From Durusdinium trenchii (taxonomy: Eukaryota; Sar; Dinophyceae; Suessiales; Symbiodiniaceae), in assembly GCA_963970005.1 (NCBI GenBank), contig CAXAMN010001225.1, positions 1,658,328-1,722,327 of the forward strand: 64,000 nt of DNA, in the 5' to 3' direction. How positions within the stretch are numbered: position 1 is the first letter of the stretch; every line of letters begins with the position of its first letter. Positions 34,768 to 46,200 of this stretch are shown here, one piece after another. The translations under genes were made by a program, and so were the position numbers. The notes beneath the pieces are model-generated. The model made no database searches, was not told the DNA's origin, and saw only the letters and a list, made by a program, of their open reading frames with translations.

Positions 34768-35167
34768 NNNNNNNNNNNNNNNNNNNNNNNNNNNNNNNNN
34801 NNNNNNNNNNNNNNNNNNNNNNNNNNNNNNNNNNNNNNNNNNNNNNNNNNNNNNNNNNNNNNNNNNNNNNNNNNNNNNNNNNNNNNNNNNNNNNNNNNNN
34901 NNNNNNNNNNNNNNNNNNNNNNNNNNNNNNNNNNNNNNNNNNNNNNNNNNNNNNNNNNNNNNNNNNNNNNNNNNNNNNNNNNNNNNNNNNNNNNNNNNNN
35001 NNNNNNNNNNNNNNNNNNNNNNNNNNNNNNNNNNNNNNNNNNNNNNNNNNNNNNNNNNNNNNNNNNNNNNNNNNNNNNNNNNNNNNNNNNNNNNNNNNNN
35101 NNNNNNNNNNNNNNNNNNNNNNNNNNNNNNNNNNNNNNNNNNNNNNNNNNNNNNNNNNNNNNNNNNN
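34768..35167. other. Assembly gap, 400 N
   Basis: Exactly 400 undefined bases. The left flank is a GA microsatellite and the right flank begins with a run of G. The gap size is likely a placeholder. Confidence 0.95.
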
Positions 35168-35449
35168 GGGGGGGGGGGCTTCGACCTGAAAAATCAGGGG
35201 TTAGGATTTGCACCCGGTCGAAAGAAACCTTGCTATCGCAAGAGTAACTCCAGCTAGCTTCGCTAGCTTTCGTGATATATATATATAACATTATATAACA
35301 TCGGCCAACCATTGCGAAGTCCTGCACAAACTTCATCAAACAAGAATGTCGCCCGCGACTTCAATCAGTATACATCTAGCCAAGGACATCAAAATACGTT
35401 TACCAAACATCCAAAGAATGCATTTCATGCTTACCGAAGTTGAGTCTCT

Positions 35450-36190
35450 AAAGCCGAATCCAAACGACTAAAAAACAATGGCCTCCAGGTCTGATTGCAT
35501 CGATTCGTCGCTGACCCGTCCCAGTGTTGCGTCCTAGGTCACGGCACTGAAAAACACCAAACATCATGAAGCCACCGCTGGATGTAGCAATGCAGCGTAA
35601 CCACACATTCAAATTAAATAAAGGATCACTCATGTTTCATTGGAAGGGGCCAGTTTCCACAAAAAATCTGCGCTTCTGAACTGAATGTTGCTTCAACATT
35701 GCTGGATTGTTTCAACCATGCCTGCTGGGTAATGGACTGGAAACAGTAGACAATTGAACCCCTGAATTGCTTTGATGACTTTGTTGGATGCTATTTGGTG
35801 ATATTGATGGTAGCGTCATGCTTGCTTGTAGCACTGGCATGGCAATTCCCTTTCCTAAAACTTCTGGTGTCATTACCCAATTCTTCTAATAATTTATCTA
35901 CTGTTGCCGGTCTTTGTGTTCTAGCTTTCCAAGGCCAAAGACTCCCTAGCACAAGCGCTTTCTGCTATTGCGCCCGAATTTGCATTATTGACTGAAACAT
36001 ACAGCACCACGATAGAATATTCCGGCTATAGCCACATCCGATTCCCAACAAGTCTAAGCTCGAAGCGTATGCACACTTCTCACAAAGGTCAAAGCCACTG
36101 GTGGTGCACCGGAAGGTCACAGTGTAGACCTCAAATACCATTGTCGATTTTATCTGCAAGTGCACATAAGTAAACCATGAGGCCATGAGG
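35450..36190 (-). CDS. Exon candidates, one with a ZZ-like cysteine pattern
   Basis: The minus-strand exon after a TTGCAG acceptor near 36160 reads STMVFEVYTVTFRCTTSGFD then LCEKCAYAS. The FDLCEKC run resembles the second half of a ZZ-type zinc finger, but the preceding Cys pair is not seen in the exon. A second island (35.48-35.55, after TTTTTCAG) reads CRDLGRNTGTGQRRIDAI. Whether the two join is unproven. Confidence 0.3.
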
Positions 36191-36199
36191 CAAACTCCA

Positions 36200-39100
36200 C
36201 ACGTAAAGTACAATTAAATAGCAAGGGAAGCAAAACAATCACCTCAACCAAAGCAACTCCAACAAGCAACAACGACAAAATGAATGATAGCAGTGGCACA
36301 GAAAACGCGTCCTACAATCAAAACTTCACAAGCTGGAATGCGTCCGAGCACAAATCACACTACTACCAGACTATTGATCAACAGTAACAAGACAGTCAGT
36401 TGTCCCCGCATCCTGCAATCAGCCCCGTGCATTGGTCTGGTGAAAGTCGGTCTGGCCTGGTTCAGAGCATGTTGCCATACATATGATTACATATGCTATC
36501 TTTGCACAGCCATAAATCTGCAACATTTCAGCCTAGCGGGCTGAGATCGCAACCACTCCGGCATCCACCAGTGAAATCTCGTCCGTCGCACACCCAACCA
36601 CTCGAGGAAAACCTAAACAAAGCACTGGCCCTGATGTTGTCCATCCCACATATCGATCATATCGCAGGTCACAAGCACAGGGTTTAAGTTTGCCGGTGTA
36701 CCGGTGTTGACAAGTTCTCTCAATGTTTCTGGGCAGTCTGCTCAAACTTACGCCGCTCACGTGCACCAATGCTGCTGCCCAAAACGAACGCGGCTATGAC
36801 AAGTGCAATGTTCCAAGGCAGGCACATGCTTTTCAGCTCGTTCGGGTGCACCCAAGGCTGTCTGACCTGGTCGTCAAATTCAGCCAAGGAATTCTGCCAG
36901 CCAGCAACATGTTACCCTGCAACGTAGTTGTTGCAAGTCTGAGAAGAAGTTCGAGAAAACAAGAAGACATGCAACAACAAAAAACACAAGTATCAAATAT
37001 GATGGAAAAACGGACGCTGCACCGCTCGCGGCGTTATACATCTGTTGGCAGCGATCCCCAGTCTGTTCTTGTTTCAGGATGCGCAAGCAATCTGGGCCCA
37101 GTGCACACGGATTATTGTAATATTCATTTGTGGAATCTGAGCCCAGGAACGCTTCTTCTCATCCAGGGGCCCAATGGGATTTGTTTCTTTGCATGCCTGG
37201 CTTGGGATGCACATGAACTAACTGCCGACAAGTGTGGATGGCTCCAGTACAAGCATATGTGAGGAACTCCCGTGAACATCCAGGCTTGATTGCTGACAAT
37301 TCCAAGGACTGCTCCGCCCACCTGCCAAAATAGCCGATCATGCCCACAATCCCAACCTCACCACATCTCTCTTATCTGTCATGCCAAAGGTGCATTTCGA
37401 GAAGCAAACAGCTGATTCAACTGTGCCACCTCTGGTAGAGAATGGCTGCATGTGGCCGTCGTGTGCCCCCCGGCATCAATGTTACGCTGGTCCTTGTGGG
37501 TGTTCAGAAACTTCACCACCTCGGAACAAGTCTCGCGCCGCTGCTTATTTTTGACAGCCATTCGGATGCAAGTCCGAGGCACTTATCATCCACCGAGGCA
37601 CTACTCGCCATAGCACGAGTTGAAATCAATTGTGCTACAAACTGAAAAGAAAGCGGAGGAAGCTGTGTGCCCTGCGACAAACTTGCCTTCTCTCCACTTC
37701 GGGAGCTCCAGCTCAACTTCTCGTGATGTGGGATCTGTCCTTGCAAGCGTCGATGTCGCCCTTTTCGCCATCCCAAGGTCTTAATGACTGTTCATACCAG
37801 CCTCAAGTGTGGACCACACAAAAACACATAACATATTTATTCATTTATATAGATGTCATTATATAATGAAATTTAATGAATGCAGGGATTACACATGTTA
37901 AGCTAGGCTGAGACTCCGCGCGTGAAATAAATACAGGGCTCTGGAACGCTTCCAGCCTGCTCCTTGAGAAGGGGATGGATGGAACATCTCAAGGAACATC
38001 TGTTAAAAAGCCGGACCATAAGGCCATAAGGAGTGAAACTTGTGTGTGCGTATGTCTTTAATCGGAAATTGAACGGCAACAATGAGAAGGAAGCCACGGC
38101 AAAGTCGAAGGCCATTGCGGTTGAACACATTGCCTTGCAACCCCTGCAGCACCATTCCACCATACTGCAACTAAGGATCAGCAACTCGCACTCCCCGAGA
38201 AACGTGGCACATGGAGAATATTCTACATGGGTATGAGGTGATGAGCTGTGGCCAAGAAAAGCATGAAAGCAAACCACTCACCAAAAATACCAAACAATAC
38301 CAGGCCAAACATGTTTGTTTTCAGGAAGCTCGGACATCTGGGTCGTCCCACGCTGGAGCTATAGGTCCTCAAACCTGCAACGAGAAGCTTGATAAATGCA
38401 GGATTGCTCGACCAACATGCCCACTAGCACAGCGGCCGACCTATCAATCACACAAAATGAGCTACCCTGTTCCACCCAAAGCGGCCTTTGGCAATCTCAA
38501 GCAGCTCCTCTGAGCACATGGAGTCATATTTCTTGAGGCGTTCAACCTAGGCATGTGATAATTTTTCCAGAAATGCCTGCCTTGTCTCTGGACTGTTCTT
38601 GGGGCGCAGCAATGCCACATGTTACAACTGTCACATCTGACTTGTAGGCTTCCTTGATTTATCCCGGCTACTGCAATGGATTTGTCGAACAATTATATCA
38701 AGCACCTATCGAAGCATCATCACGTTTATAATCCTCTCTCCTTCTGATAAAAAATAACATGATTAATTAAACATGATTAAACTATCACTTCGCCATGGGC
38801 CAGCTTGGACGCACCTAGGCTCCCTACATCCGGCGCTTGCTCCAAAACCCAAACCTGGCCGACAAGGACAGGTTTGAGCGTGCATCGTACACATTGGCCC
38901 CATGTAGCATGCGCACCATGATACCATGTCCAAAAACACATCCACCACAAAAAAATACAAAACGCCAGAATTAACACCGAAACGCCGAGGGGTCGCTTGT
39001 AGAAACGACATCAAGAATGGCCCCGCCAGTCCGCTCTTGATGGGCTCTGTGCATCGAGGGCCTGGTCCTCAGAACGGTAAGAGAAAAAGTCACCTCCCAA

Positions 39101-41200
39101 ACAAAAGCGAATACTTTCTTGAACGGATTCTCTTCTTCGTTGCTCTATGGGCTTGATCGAACCTTCTTCCTGAAAAGCCTTGAGTCGCAGGCCTTTCAAG
39201 CACTTTGATGACACCGGATTCTTGTCACCAGCACCATTACAAGTCATGTACATCCTCACATGCATACCTTTTGCTGTCCTATGAAGGGTTCATCAAGAGT
39301 CTCGCATGTCATGTCTTCAAGCAAAAGGGCACGCACGTTTTGACAGAGTCGTGAGGACCTGACCGCTCACATAGAAGTGGGTCATTGTGAAATCCTCCGA
39401 GCATTTCAGGATGAGATTGAACCTGAAGTCAAAATAAAGGCTTTACAGAACCGTCTCTCTCAGGCCTAGGTCTTGGACTCGATTTAGTACTTTGCACTGC
39501 TCTTGCAAGCACATTGCTACTCCGAGCACTACTACTTAGTTATTTGCAACTCCCTACAAGTAAAGCAATCATTACAACACTCTCTCCTCCCAGCACAACA
39601 GAACGGCAAACTGACGTGATTGGACACTTGCAAAAGCATGTCCTCCCTGGTCCCTCAGGATGAATTTCAATCGTGCTTTGCTGCCATACTCTTGAGGGCG
39701 AGACTTGGTTCCATTTCCGGAACAATGAAACGGTTCGATGATGGGAACCAATGAATTCCTGGAAATGCAACGAATTCAACAATCCGCGACATCCACACAG
39801 AAACACCGTTGGACCAGCTGGCTCGTATGGCATATTTTCAAATAGGGACGGCATGCGACCGCTCCCGCTAGCCTCACACTGAGTTACATCTCAAAAGATC
39901 TTATTTACATAATATGCAGATGTATGTTTAGCATGTTGCATTAGAACGTCAAAACATCCAATCACATGGCCTGGGTCCAAACTTGACAACACCCTGTCCG
40001 CAAGTAGGTGGGCCATCTAATCCGCGAAAACCACAAGTCTGAGGCAACGGCTTGATGTCGTATTGCGCCTTGCTCTTAAAAGCACCGCCGTCGTACGAAT
40101 GGACCTGCGCCAGCAATGTCTAACGGTTTCATGAGAGAGATGGGACTGAGTCACAACGGCTCGACACATCTAGCATATTTTTGCGCAAAGAGCAATGGAT
40201 CCCGTGCACAATCATCACAGCATGCTTCAAAAAGTGTGGCGGTACCGCGTTTTCGATTCAATAATTTCAAGAATGGTGGGATGGAAAATTGCCACTATAC
40301 AATTTTAATGCTATTATCGGGCATGTTGCAATCACGTCGCCGAAATCATCCGTGGCTTCGAAATATCCAGGCAATCAGCTATAATTACCAAGGTCAAAAT
40401 GTAGCATTAACTATCTCTGCGGCACTGCGGCACGCTTGTCCAAGGTTAAAATAATGTGTATATATATATACATATATTTTAAAAAATGATTCATGATCAA
40501 GAACCAAGACTCCAAACACGTGGAATTTTGAGGTCACACCATCCCACATCTCATAATGCACAACTGTAGAACTTGCATATCTTTTACATCCGGACACACC
40601 GAAACAAAACACGATGACAAAAATAGACTGTGGGTGGGAAGAATAAAATACAGTACAACATCAACTCAAGCACCTCAAAGCAACTCTTGCAATTCATATC
40701 TTCTTCCCTCTCTGCTGCAGTTTGCACCAAGTTCATCCAGATCGCTCGCCCTCCAAATAATTATCTGATAAACCCAAGAGACACACAAACAAACAAACAA
40801 ACGAAAAACAAACAAACAAAGAAGAACAAAGAAAGAGAGAGTCAAAGAGAAAGAGAGAGAGAGAGAGAGAGGCGTTGGCGTTAAACAGCGTACGTGACGG
40901 GCCGAAATCAGTCTGTGTTTGGCGTGCTCATTTTTGCATCTGCTCAGTAAGGTCAGCGGACGCACCCTACAACAGGCAAAAACCACCCAAAGATCCGACA
41001 GAACGTGAGCAACATGATCGAGATCCTTGTTCATGGCTTACTGAACATCACCACCAGCAGATTCCAGCCCAAGTGGCTAGTCCCCTCGGTGATCAAAACC
41101 GCTTTGGCATGAATTGGTTTCAGTTTTTCAATGGCACGCTTTTAGCTGCCCGCCAGTGATACCAACCAAATGCAACTATAACCTGGAAGCCAATAAGAAC
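36200..41200. other. Long interval without a supported gene
   Basis: Open frames here are short and lack recognisable domains or paired splice sites. Low-complexity sequence includes an ACAAACAAAC and GA-rich stretch at about 40785-40870. I cannot exclude individual exons but support none. Confidence 0.35.
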
Positions 41201-41281
41201 TCCTTGCAACAGCCAGCCACGACCTGACGTCAGCAGCTGGCTATGCAATAATTAAGTCAAATCAAGAAGTGCCACTGCCCG

Positions 41282-41608
41282 TCAAAGCAACGGGTGAGGA
41301 CCAATGTCCTCCAGGCAGTCTTCAGTCTCTTCGCCCTCCACAATGAGTGAGAGAACCTGTCTTCTCCTTGTGTAATGTGTTTCCGCTCTTTGTTTCTGAT
41401 CCACGGGTTCTGGCATCATGGGACGCCGATGATTTTGCAACATCTCCCGACAACGTTGGCCTTTCTGGAAGGCCGCTGTCTGCTGCAACCCGCCAGGTAC
41501 CCGCGCCAGCAGCTGCGCCTTCTTGTTGCCAAGTCTCTCATTGCGCCTTGCAAGTGCAGATCCTGCAGCAGGACCATCACCGGCCGCTACGCTGGCACCG
41601 CCGCCCAT
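41282..41608 (-). CDS. Small hypothetical protein, copy B of a paralogue pair
   Basis: From the ATG at 41608 the frame gives 108 residues sharing ordered blocks with the ORF at 11251-11646: a Met-Gly-x-Gly start, GGLQQ-x2-AFQKGQR, a Met-Pro-x-Pro-Val block and an acidic LSLI-x-EGEE-x-ED tail. An ACACAG/GTTCAACAGCA splice acceptor lies just upstream of the ATG on the minus strand. Downstream sequence (GCCACGACCTGACGTCAGC, near 41217) is shared too. Function unknown. Confidence 0.55.
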   Translation of the reverse strand: MGGGASVAAGDGPAAGSALARRNERLGNKKAQLLARVPGGLQQTAAFQKGQRCREMLQNHRRPMMPEPVDQKQRAETHYTRRRQVLSLIVEGEETEDCLEDIGPHPLL

Positions 41609-42239
41609 TGCTGTTGAACCTGTGTATGTAATATGGCTTGTGTGGGGGGGCAGGAGAGCTCGATCCCAAAAGCAAAGGCGAGGGATCCAAACGCCAAGAT
41701 TTAGCATGGACTGGACAATGTGTGATTTGGCGGGATCTGTCCTTCACACATCATGAGCAGCATTGTGTGCGGCATCGTCCGTACGATTGTTCATTCGCAT
41801 TCATCGGCATTGTTCTTCGACACACCACGGTCGCCACGGCGTCGCCACGCCTTGAACTTTTCATTCAGCAAACTTGGCCTCTCGGGCAACACCTGAGCCA
41901 GGACCGCCTATCCTGGTGACCTTTAGAAAACAATTGGCAGCATTTTTACCTTGCTCACAGTTCGTTGAAAGGACGTGACACTAGAGGAAAGAATGTATGA
42001 ACACATTGTTGGAATTTCGGGTACGGACGGGACAATCATGCAATGACGGAAACATTCGGCTGTTGCATGCATGATCTGAGGCATCATCTGAGTCGTCACT
42101 GGTTTCTTCTGGTGTAGGCGCCATGTTGCGCGGTCCCACCTTTTTGAACCATGACGGTGGAGATTGAGAAACACATCGCTCCAGCTGCTGCCTTTAGACT
42201 AAATGGTTTCACTTTTTGGTCTGCGGCTGCACTGGGGTG

Positions 42240-42615
42240 AAGGATCAAAAAAAATAAATAAGGACCAAAATATTAATAAAGCAATGAGATCAAAAGAAAA
42301 ATTAATAAGGATCAACCAAAAAACAAAATCTGGTGACGTAATAACAAAAACAATTGACAGACGAGGATCAAAAACAAAACAAACAAGAATCAACAAAGAA
42401 AGAACAGTAATGTGTGCAGTGGCAACAGTAGTAGTGACCGTCGTCGTCGTTGTCGTCGTCGTAGTAGTAGTGGTAGTAGTAGCAGTAATAGTAGTAGTAG
42501 TAAGTAGTAGGTACTAGGTAGTAGGTAGTAGGTAGTAGGTAACAGGTAGGAGGTATTTTTTTATTGATACCTATTTGTTTTGTTATTGATCCCGATTTAT
42601 TTTTTTATTGATCCC
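42240..42615. repeat. GATCAA/TTGATC repeats around a trinucleotide array; copia target site
   Basis: On the left, GGATCAA units with A-rich spacers (42240-42400); on the right, inverted TTATTGATCCC and TTTATTTTTTTATTGATC units (42550-42615); between them GTCGTC/GTAGTA trinucleotide repeats and GGTAGTA units (42430-42545). The copia element inserted within the right-hand units: ATCCC at 42611-42615 is its target duplication, and the unit resumes as ATCCCTATTTATG at 56193. Confidence 0.6.
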
Positions 42616-42725
42616 TGTAGATACAGGTAAACGACCGAGAACTACCAACAAGTCGCACCTGGTTTTCCCTGAGCCAAACGGTAGTAAAGTGAGACATGTA
42701 TACGACATCCTAGCGTGAAACAACA
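42616..42725 (-). repeat. 3' LTR (110 bp)
   Basis: Plus-strand bases TGTAGATACAGG to GTGAAACAACA. It differs from the other LTR at one position (42669 C versus 56136 T). Directly inside it on the sense strand lies a polypurine tract. Confidence 0.95.
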
Positions 42726-42733
42726 CCCCCCGC
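42726..42733 (-). other. Polypurine tract next to the 3' LTR
   Basis: The sense strand reads AGCGGGGGG immediately before the 3' LTR start TGTTG. This is the expected position and composition for the plus-strand priming site of an LTR retrotransposon. Confidence 0.75.
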
Positions 42734-43296
42734 TGAACGAAAATGGGAGGAGTGAAGTTATGTACAGTGCACTAATTAAGGACCTACGAAGGTATCCGGT
42801 CCCCCGGTACGTGTGAAGCATCGAACCGGAACGTGCCTTGAGATGGAGAGGATGGTTGACCTCAAGGACGGATCACATAATGCACTGTCATGCTTTGATG
42901 CTAGGGTTGAACATGTCTCAACTGATTCATGTATGAAAGTTCAAAGCAAGCTCACAAAGATAATCTCTTTTGCGCAGCGGAACTGGGAGTGCAATGCCAA
43001 CCTTTTAGAAAGCAGGAACAAAGCCATCAAGGCACACGCTCCCGCGTGGCGACAAAGCACAACAAAAGATGTGCGCTCTTCATTGCAAGGATTGAGAGCC
43101 AAGTTCATCGACCTGAACTCAAACGAATTAGCTGCTGGTTTCAGGCATCCGGTCCCCCGGTGCATCACAGAAACGGTCATCCAGGCAACCGCTCCCGCGG
43201 TGCGTTGAGGGAAAAACACAGTGCACAAAGACAGCCGAGTCACCCGTAGATTTTATTCTCTTCTCCACAGGCAACAGCTCCCGCTGTGCGTCGTGT
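42734..43296 (-). other. Noncoding 3' region of the copia element with five hairpins
   Basis: Between the ORF3 stop and the polypurine tract there is no long sense ORF. The region holds five of the 19-nt mini-hairpins (42792, 43032, 43145, 43185, 43271). This is the densest cluster and it is free of coding constraint, so here the pairing cannot be a by-product of a protein motif. Confidence 0.7.
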
Positions 43297-46200
43297 TCAC
43301 CACCTGCGCTGACTCCACCAGTCATGTCCTCGCCAGTCACTGCCACGACCGCGATCATCTTGCCACCAGTTGCGGTTGGATGAGGACCACCAGGAAGACG
43401 ATGAGGATGACTGCTGCCAATCATGGTATTGATCACTTTCGGCAGCTCCTCGCCAGCGTTGCTCTGATGTCTCGGCCTGAGTACGTGTTGCTCTGGCCAG
43501 ACTTTCACCTGGACCTGGTGCGGCCTTGGCCTTGGGAATCACAAGTGCCCTTGTTTCTTTCACAAGGTTGATATCCAAGCCAGGTACAAATTGAGCATCG
43601 CCCATCACGAATTCCAGGAGTTCATCCAACACATCATCAGGGTCCGTCTTCTCACTTCGCCATTCGCCTCCAAATCCCAGGATTGCGGGTCGCTTTGCAC
43701 CTTGACAATAGTCCGCAGCGAAAGTCTCAGGACGGTGTAGCCTGTTCTTCCAATAAATGAAGAAGTCCTCGCTCAAGTCAGCATCATTCCCTTTTGCTGG
43801 TTCGTTCATGAAGATGACTTTACCAGCGTATCGATGACCGACGCCACGAGCAATCATTTCCCTTGTCCTCGGAGGGTCAGGGATGATGGCATCTGATAGT
43901 CGTTCCAGGAATTGAATGCAGATTGGAGAGAGGTCCTGGGCTGCACAGTTGAACGCGTAGAAAGCGTCAGCTAGCTGTCGCTGCGATACCGTCATGGACA
44001 TCTTGTCCGCCTTCTGAACATGGCTTTTGGCGTTCGCTTTCAAGATGTTGATGCCCGAACGAGAAGCACGTTGAACTTCATGGCCAGGCGTCCCCGCCGG
44101 CGTCCTCCTCACACCTGTTCCTTGCAGCCTGTCCTCAGGTACCATGTCCATCGTGACTTCGATACCGAGATCTGCTGCAATTTCCTCGATCCGAATGAGC
44201 TGAGCAGCTTTACACAGATCCGAGGCATTGTTGAGGAAGGTGCCGCATGTGATGCAGGACATCATGCCATGGGTGTAGGTATTTGTGCATGTTGGGCACT
44301 GATTTTCTGGCATCTGAATGCCCTCAACGACCATCCATCGAGTGTTGCCATAACCCTCAGTCTCGGGGTGGATCTTGCGCCAATCAAACCGAGGTCGGTT
44401 GTAGTTGGGCAGCATCTCTTTGGGCGACACTTGGTTCCTGTAGGCGTTGAAATTGGGCCTGCGAACGACATACGTGACCTCGTATGTTTCCAAATCAGGA
44501 TTATGCTTTCCTGATATCATTTGGTCTTTCACGCCTGGGCGTTCAAACAGTTCACCGTACACGAATGGGGAAAATGTGTCCACCTTGCCACACCACCTCT
44601 CATAGTCACCAAGGACCTGGTAGGTGTACTTTTCCAGTGGGCTTTTCACCATTTCATCGTCATCGGCAACTGGTCCCCCAGTGCGTGCTGAATTGAAGGC
44701 TTTTGTTTCACCGGTAATGATGCCGCGATAGTGTGCGTACACATGGTTCGCGAAGGCGTAGCATCGGGACTCCATGTCATACACGTAAATCACGTTCCGG
44801 TTTGCCAGCCAGTCAGGGCATAGGATTGTACCAGCAGTTGTCTCTATGAGCCGGTGCCCGTTCAACATCATCATCTGGAGATCCAAGGCAACGCAGATGG
44901 GGCGGGTCGCCGCCATCGCTGCATAGTCAGTGCCCGAAATTGTCCACGGATCTTCCTTCGTCAAGAATGTGAACCTGGCTCCAGTTCGATTGCCGCCGGG
45001 AATCAATCCCATGTTGATGATCTCAACCAGTGCTGCCCGGTGCGTGTAGTGATAGAGGATGGTGGGGGCCACCTCCTTCACCTTTCCCAGCGCACCTCGC
45101 GGAACTCGAGGGAATTTGCCGGCCAGGTACTCCACCGAAGTATACTCCTCATCGAGAGTGACAAAGCGTTCATGCTCAGGAAGTGCGTCCTGCACGTTGT
45201 TGCTTGACCATTCATTATGGTTCTGAATCGCTTTGATCCGGAGAGGTGTATATTGGTATTTTCCACCGACCAAAGTCCCCTTTGGCGCAATCCTCACCTC
45301 GAGCATGAATCTGTGATTGGATGTGATGACCGTCAGCAGTTCATCGTTGGTAAGGTTGACATCGTACTTCCGCTTGATGAACGAGTACACCTTGCCAAAA
45401 TCCATCCACAGCCCAGCGTCGAAGCTCGGAGGCTGCACCTTGTGCCAGGATTGTTTACTATGCTCCCACCCTCGGAGCAAGCCCGAGACGCGTCGGGAAA
45501 TCCAGACTTGCTTCGAATTCAGGTTCGCCAAATTGGCAGCACCCGGAACCGATCTTGACTGCAATGCCACAACTTCGTTTTCCCCAAGAGGCGACGAAAC
45601 GGGAGGCACCGGTGGTGCCCGAGGCATGGCCTTGGCTTTGACAGCTGGTTTTGCTGTCGGGGTCGAATCCGAGGCCACAGCTCCCGCCGGGCGTTTTGGT
45701 ACTTTGGGCTGAGTTTCCTCTGTTGGCTTCATTTCAACATCGGCCTCAGCTCCCGCCGGGCGTGCTTTTGCCTTCGGTGATGCCGGTTTTGTCTTCGACT
45801 TTGCAGCCTCGCTTGGCACTTTTGGTGCCCTCGGCTCACCTGATGCCTTCGCCTTTGGGATCCTTGGTTGTGGTGCCTTGTTGGCCAGGTCGGGCTCGTT
45901 CCCCAGAGTTGTAACCTCACGGAACTTCCTGAGCGCCTCACCAGTGAGCTGAGGGATGTCTTCTTCCGCCATGTAGATGCGAATGACATCGCTTTCATCC
46001 TCCTTCTTCCTCAACTGGTAGGTTACCCCGGCGACCTGACATGAATCGGCATGCATAGATGTGAGAATCGGTTCCTTGAATACGATCTCCTCATCTGAGT
46101 CATCATCTGGCTGATCTTTGTTTTCAAAGCCTTGTTTGATGGCGGAGTCAAGGTGATCTTTGAGAAGTTCATTGACATAGTTTTCATCCGCAATGGGTTC

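Noticed and set aside
45604..45620. GGCACC-GGT-GGTGCC hairpin in ORF3
   Set aside because: It has a 3-nt loop, no bulge and no GNRA loop, so it does not belong to the mini-hairpin family.
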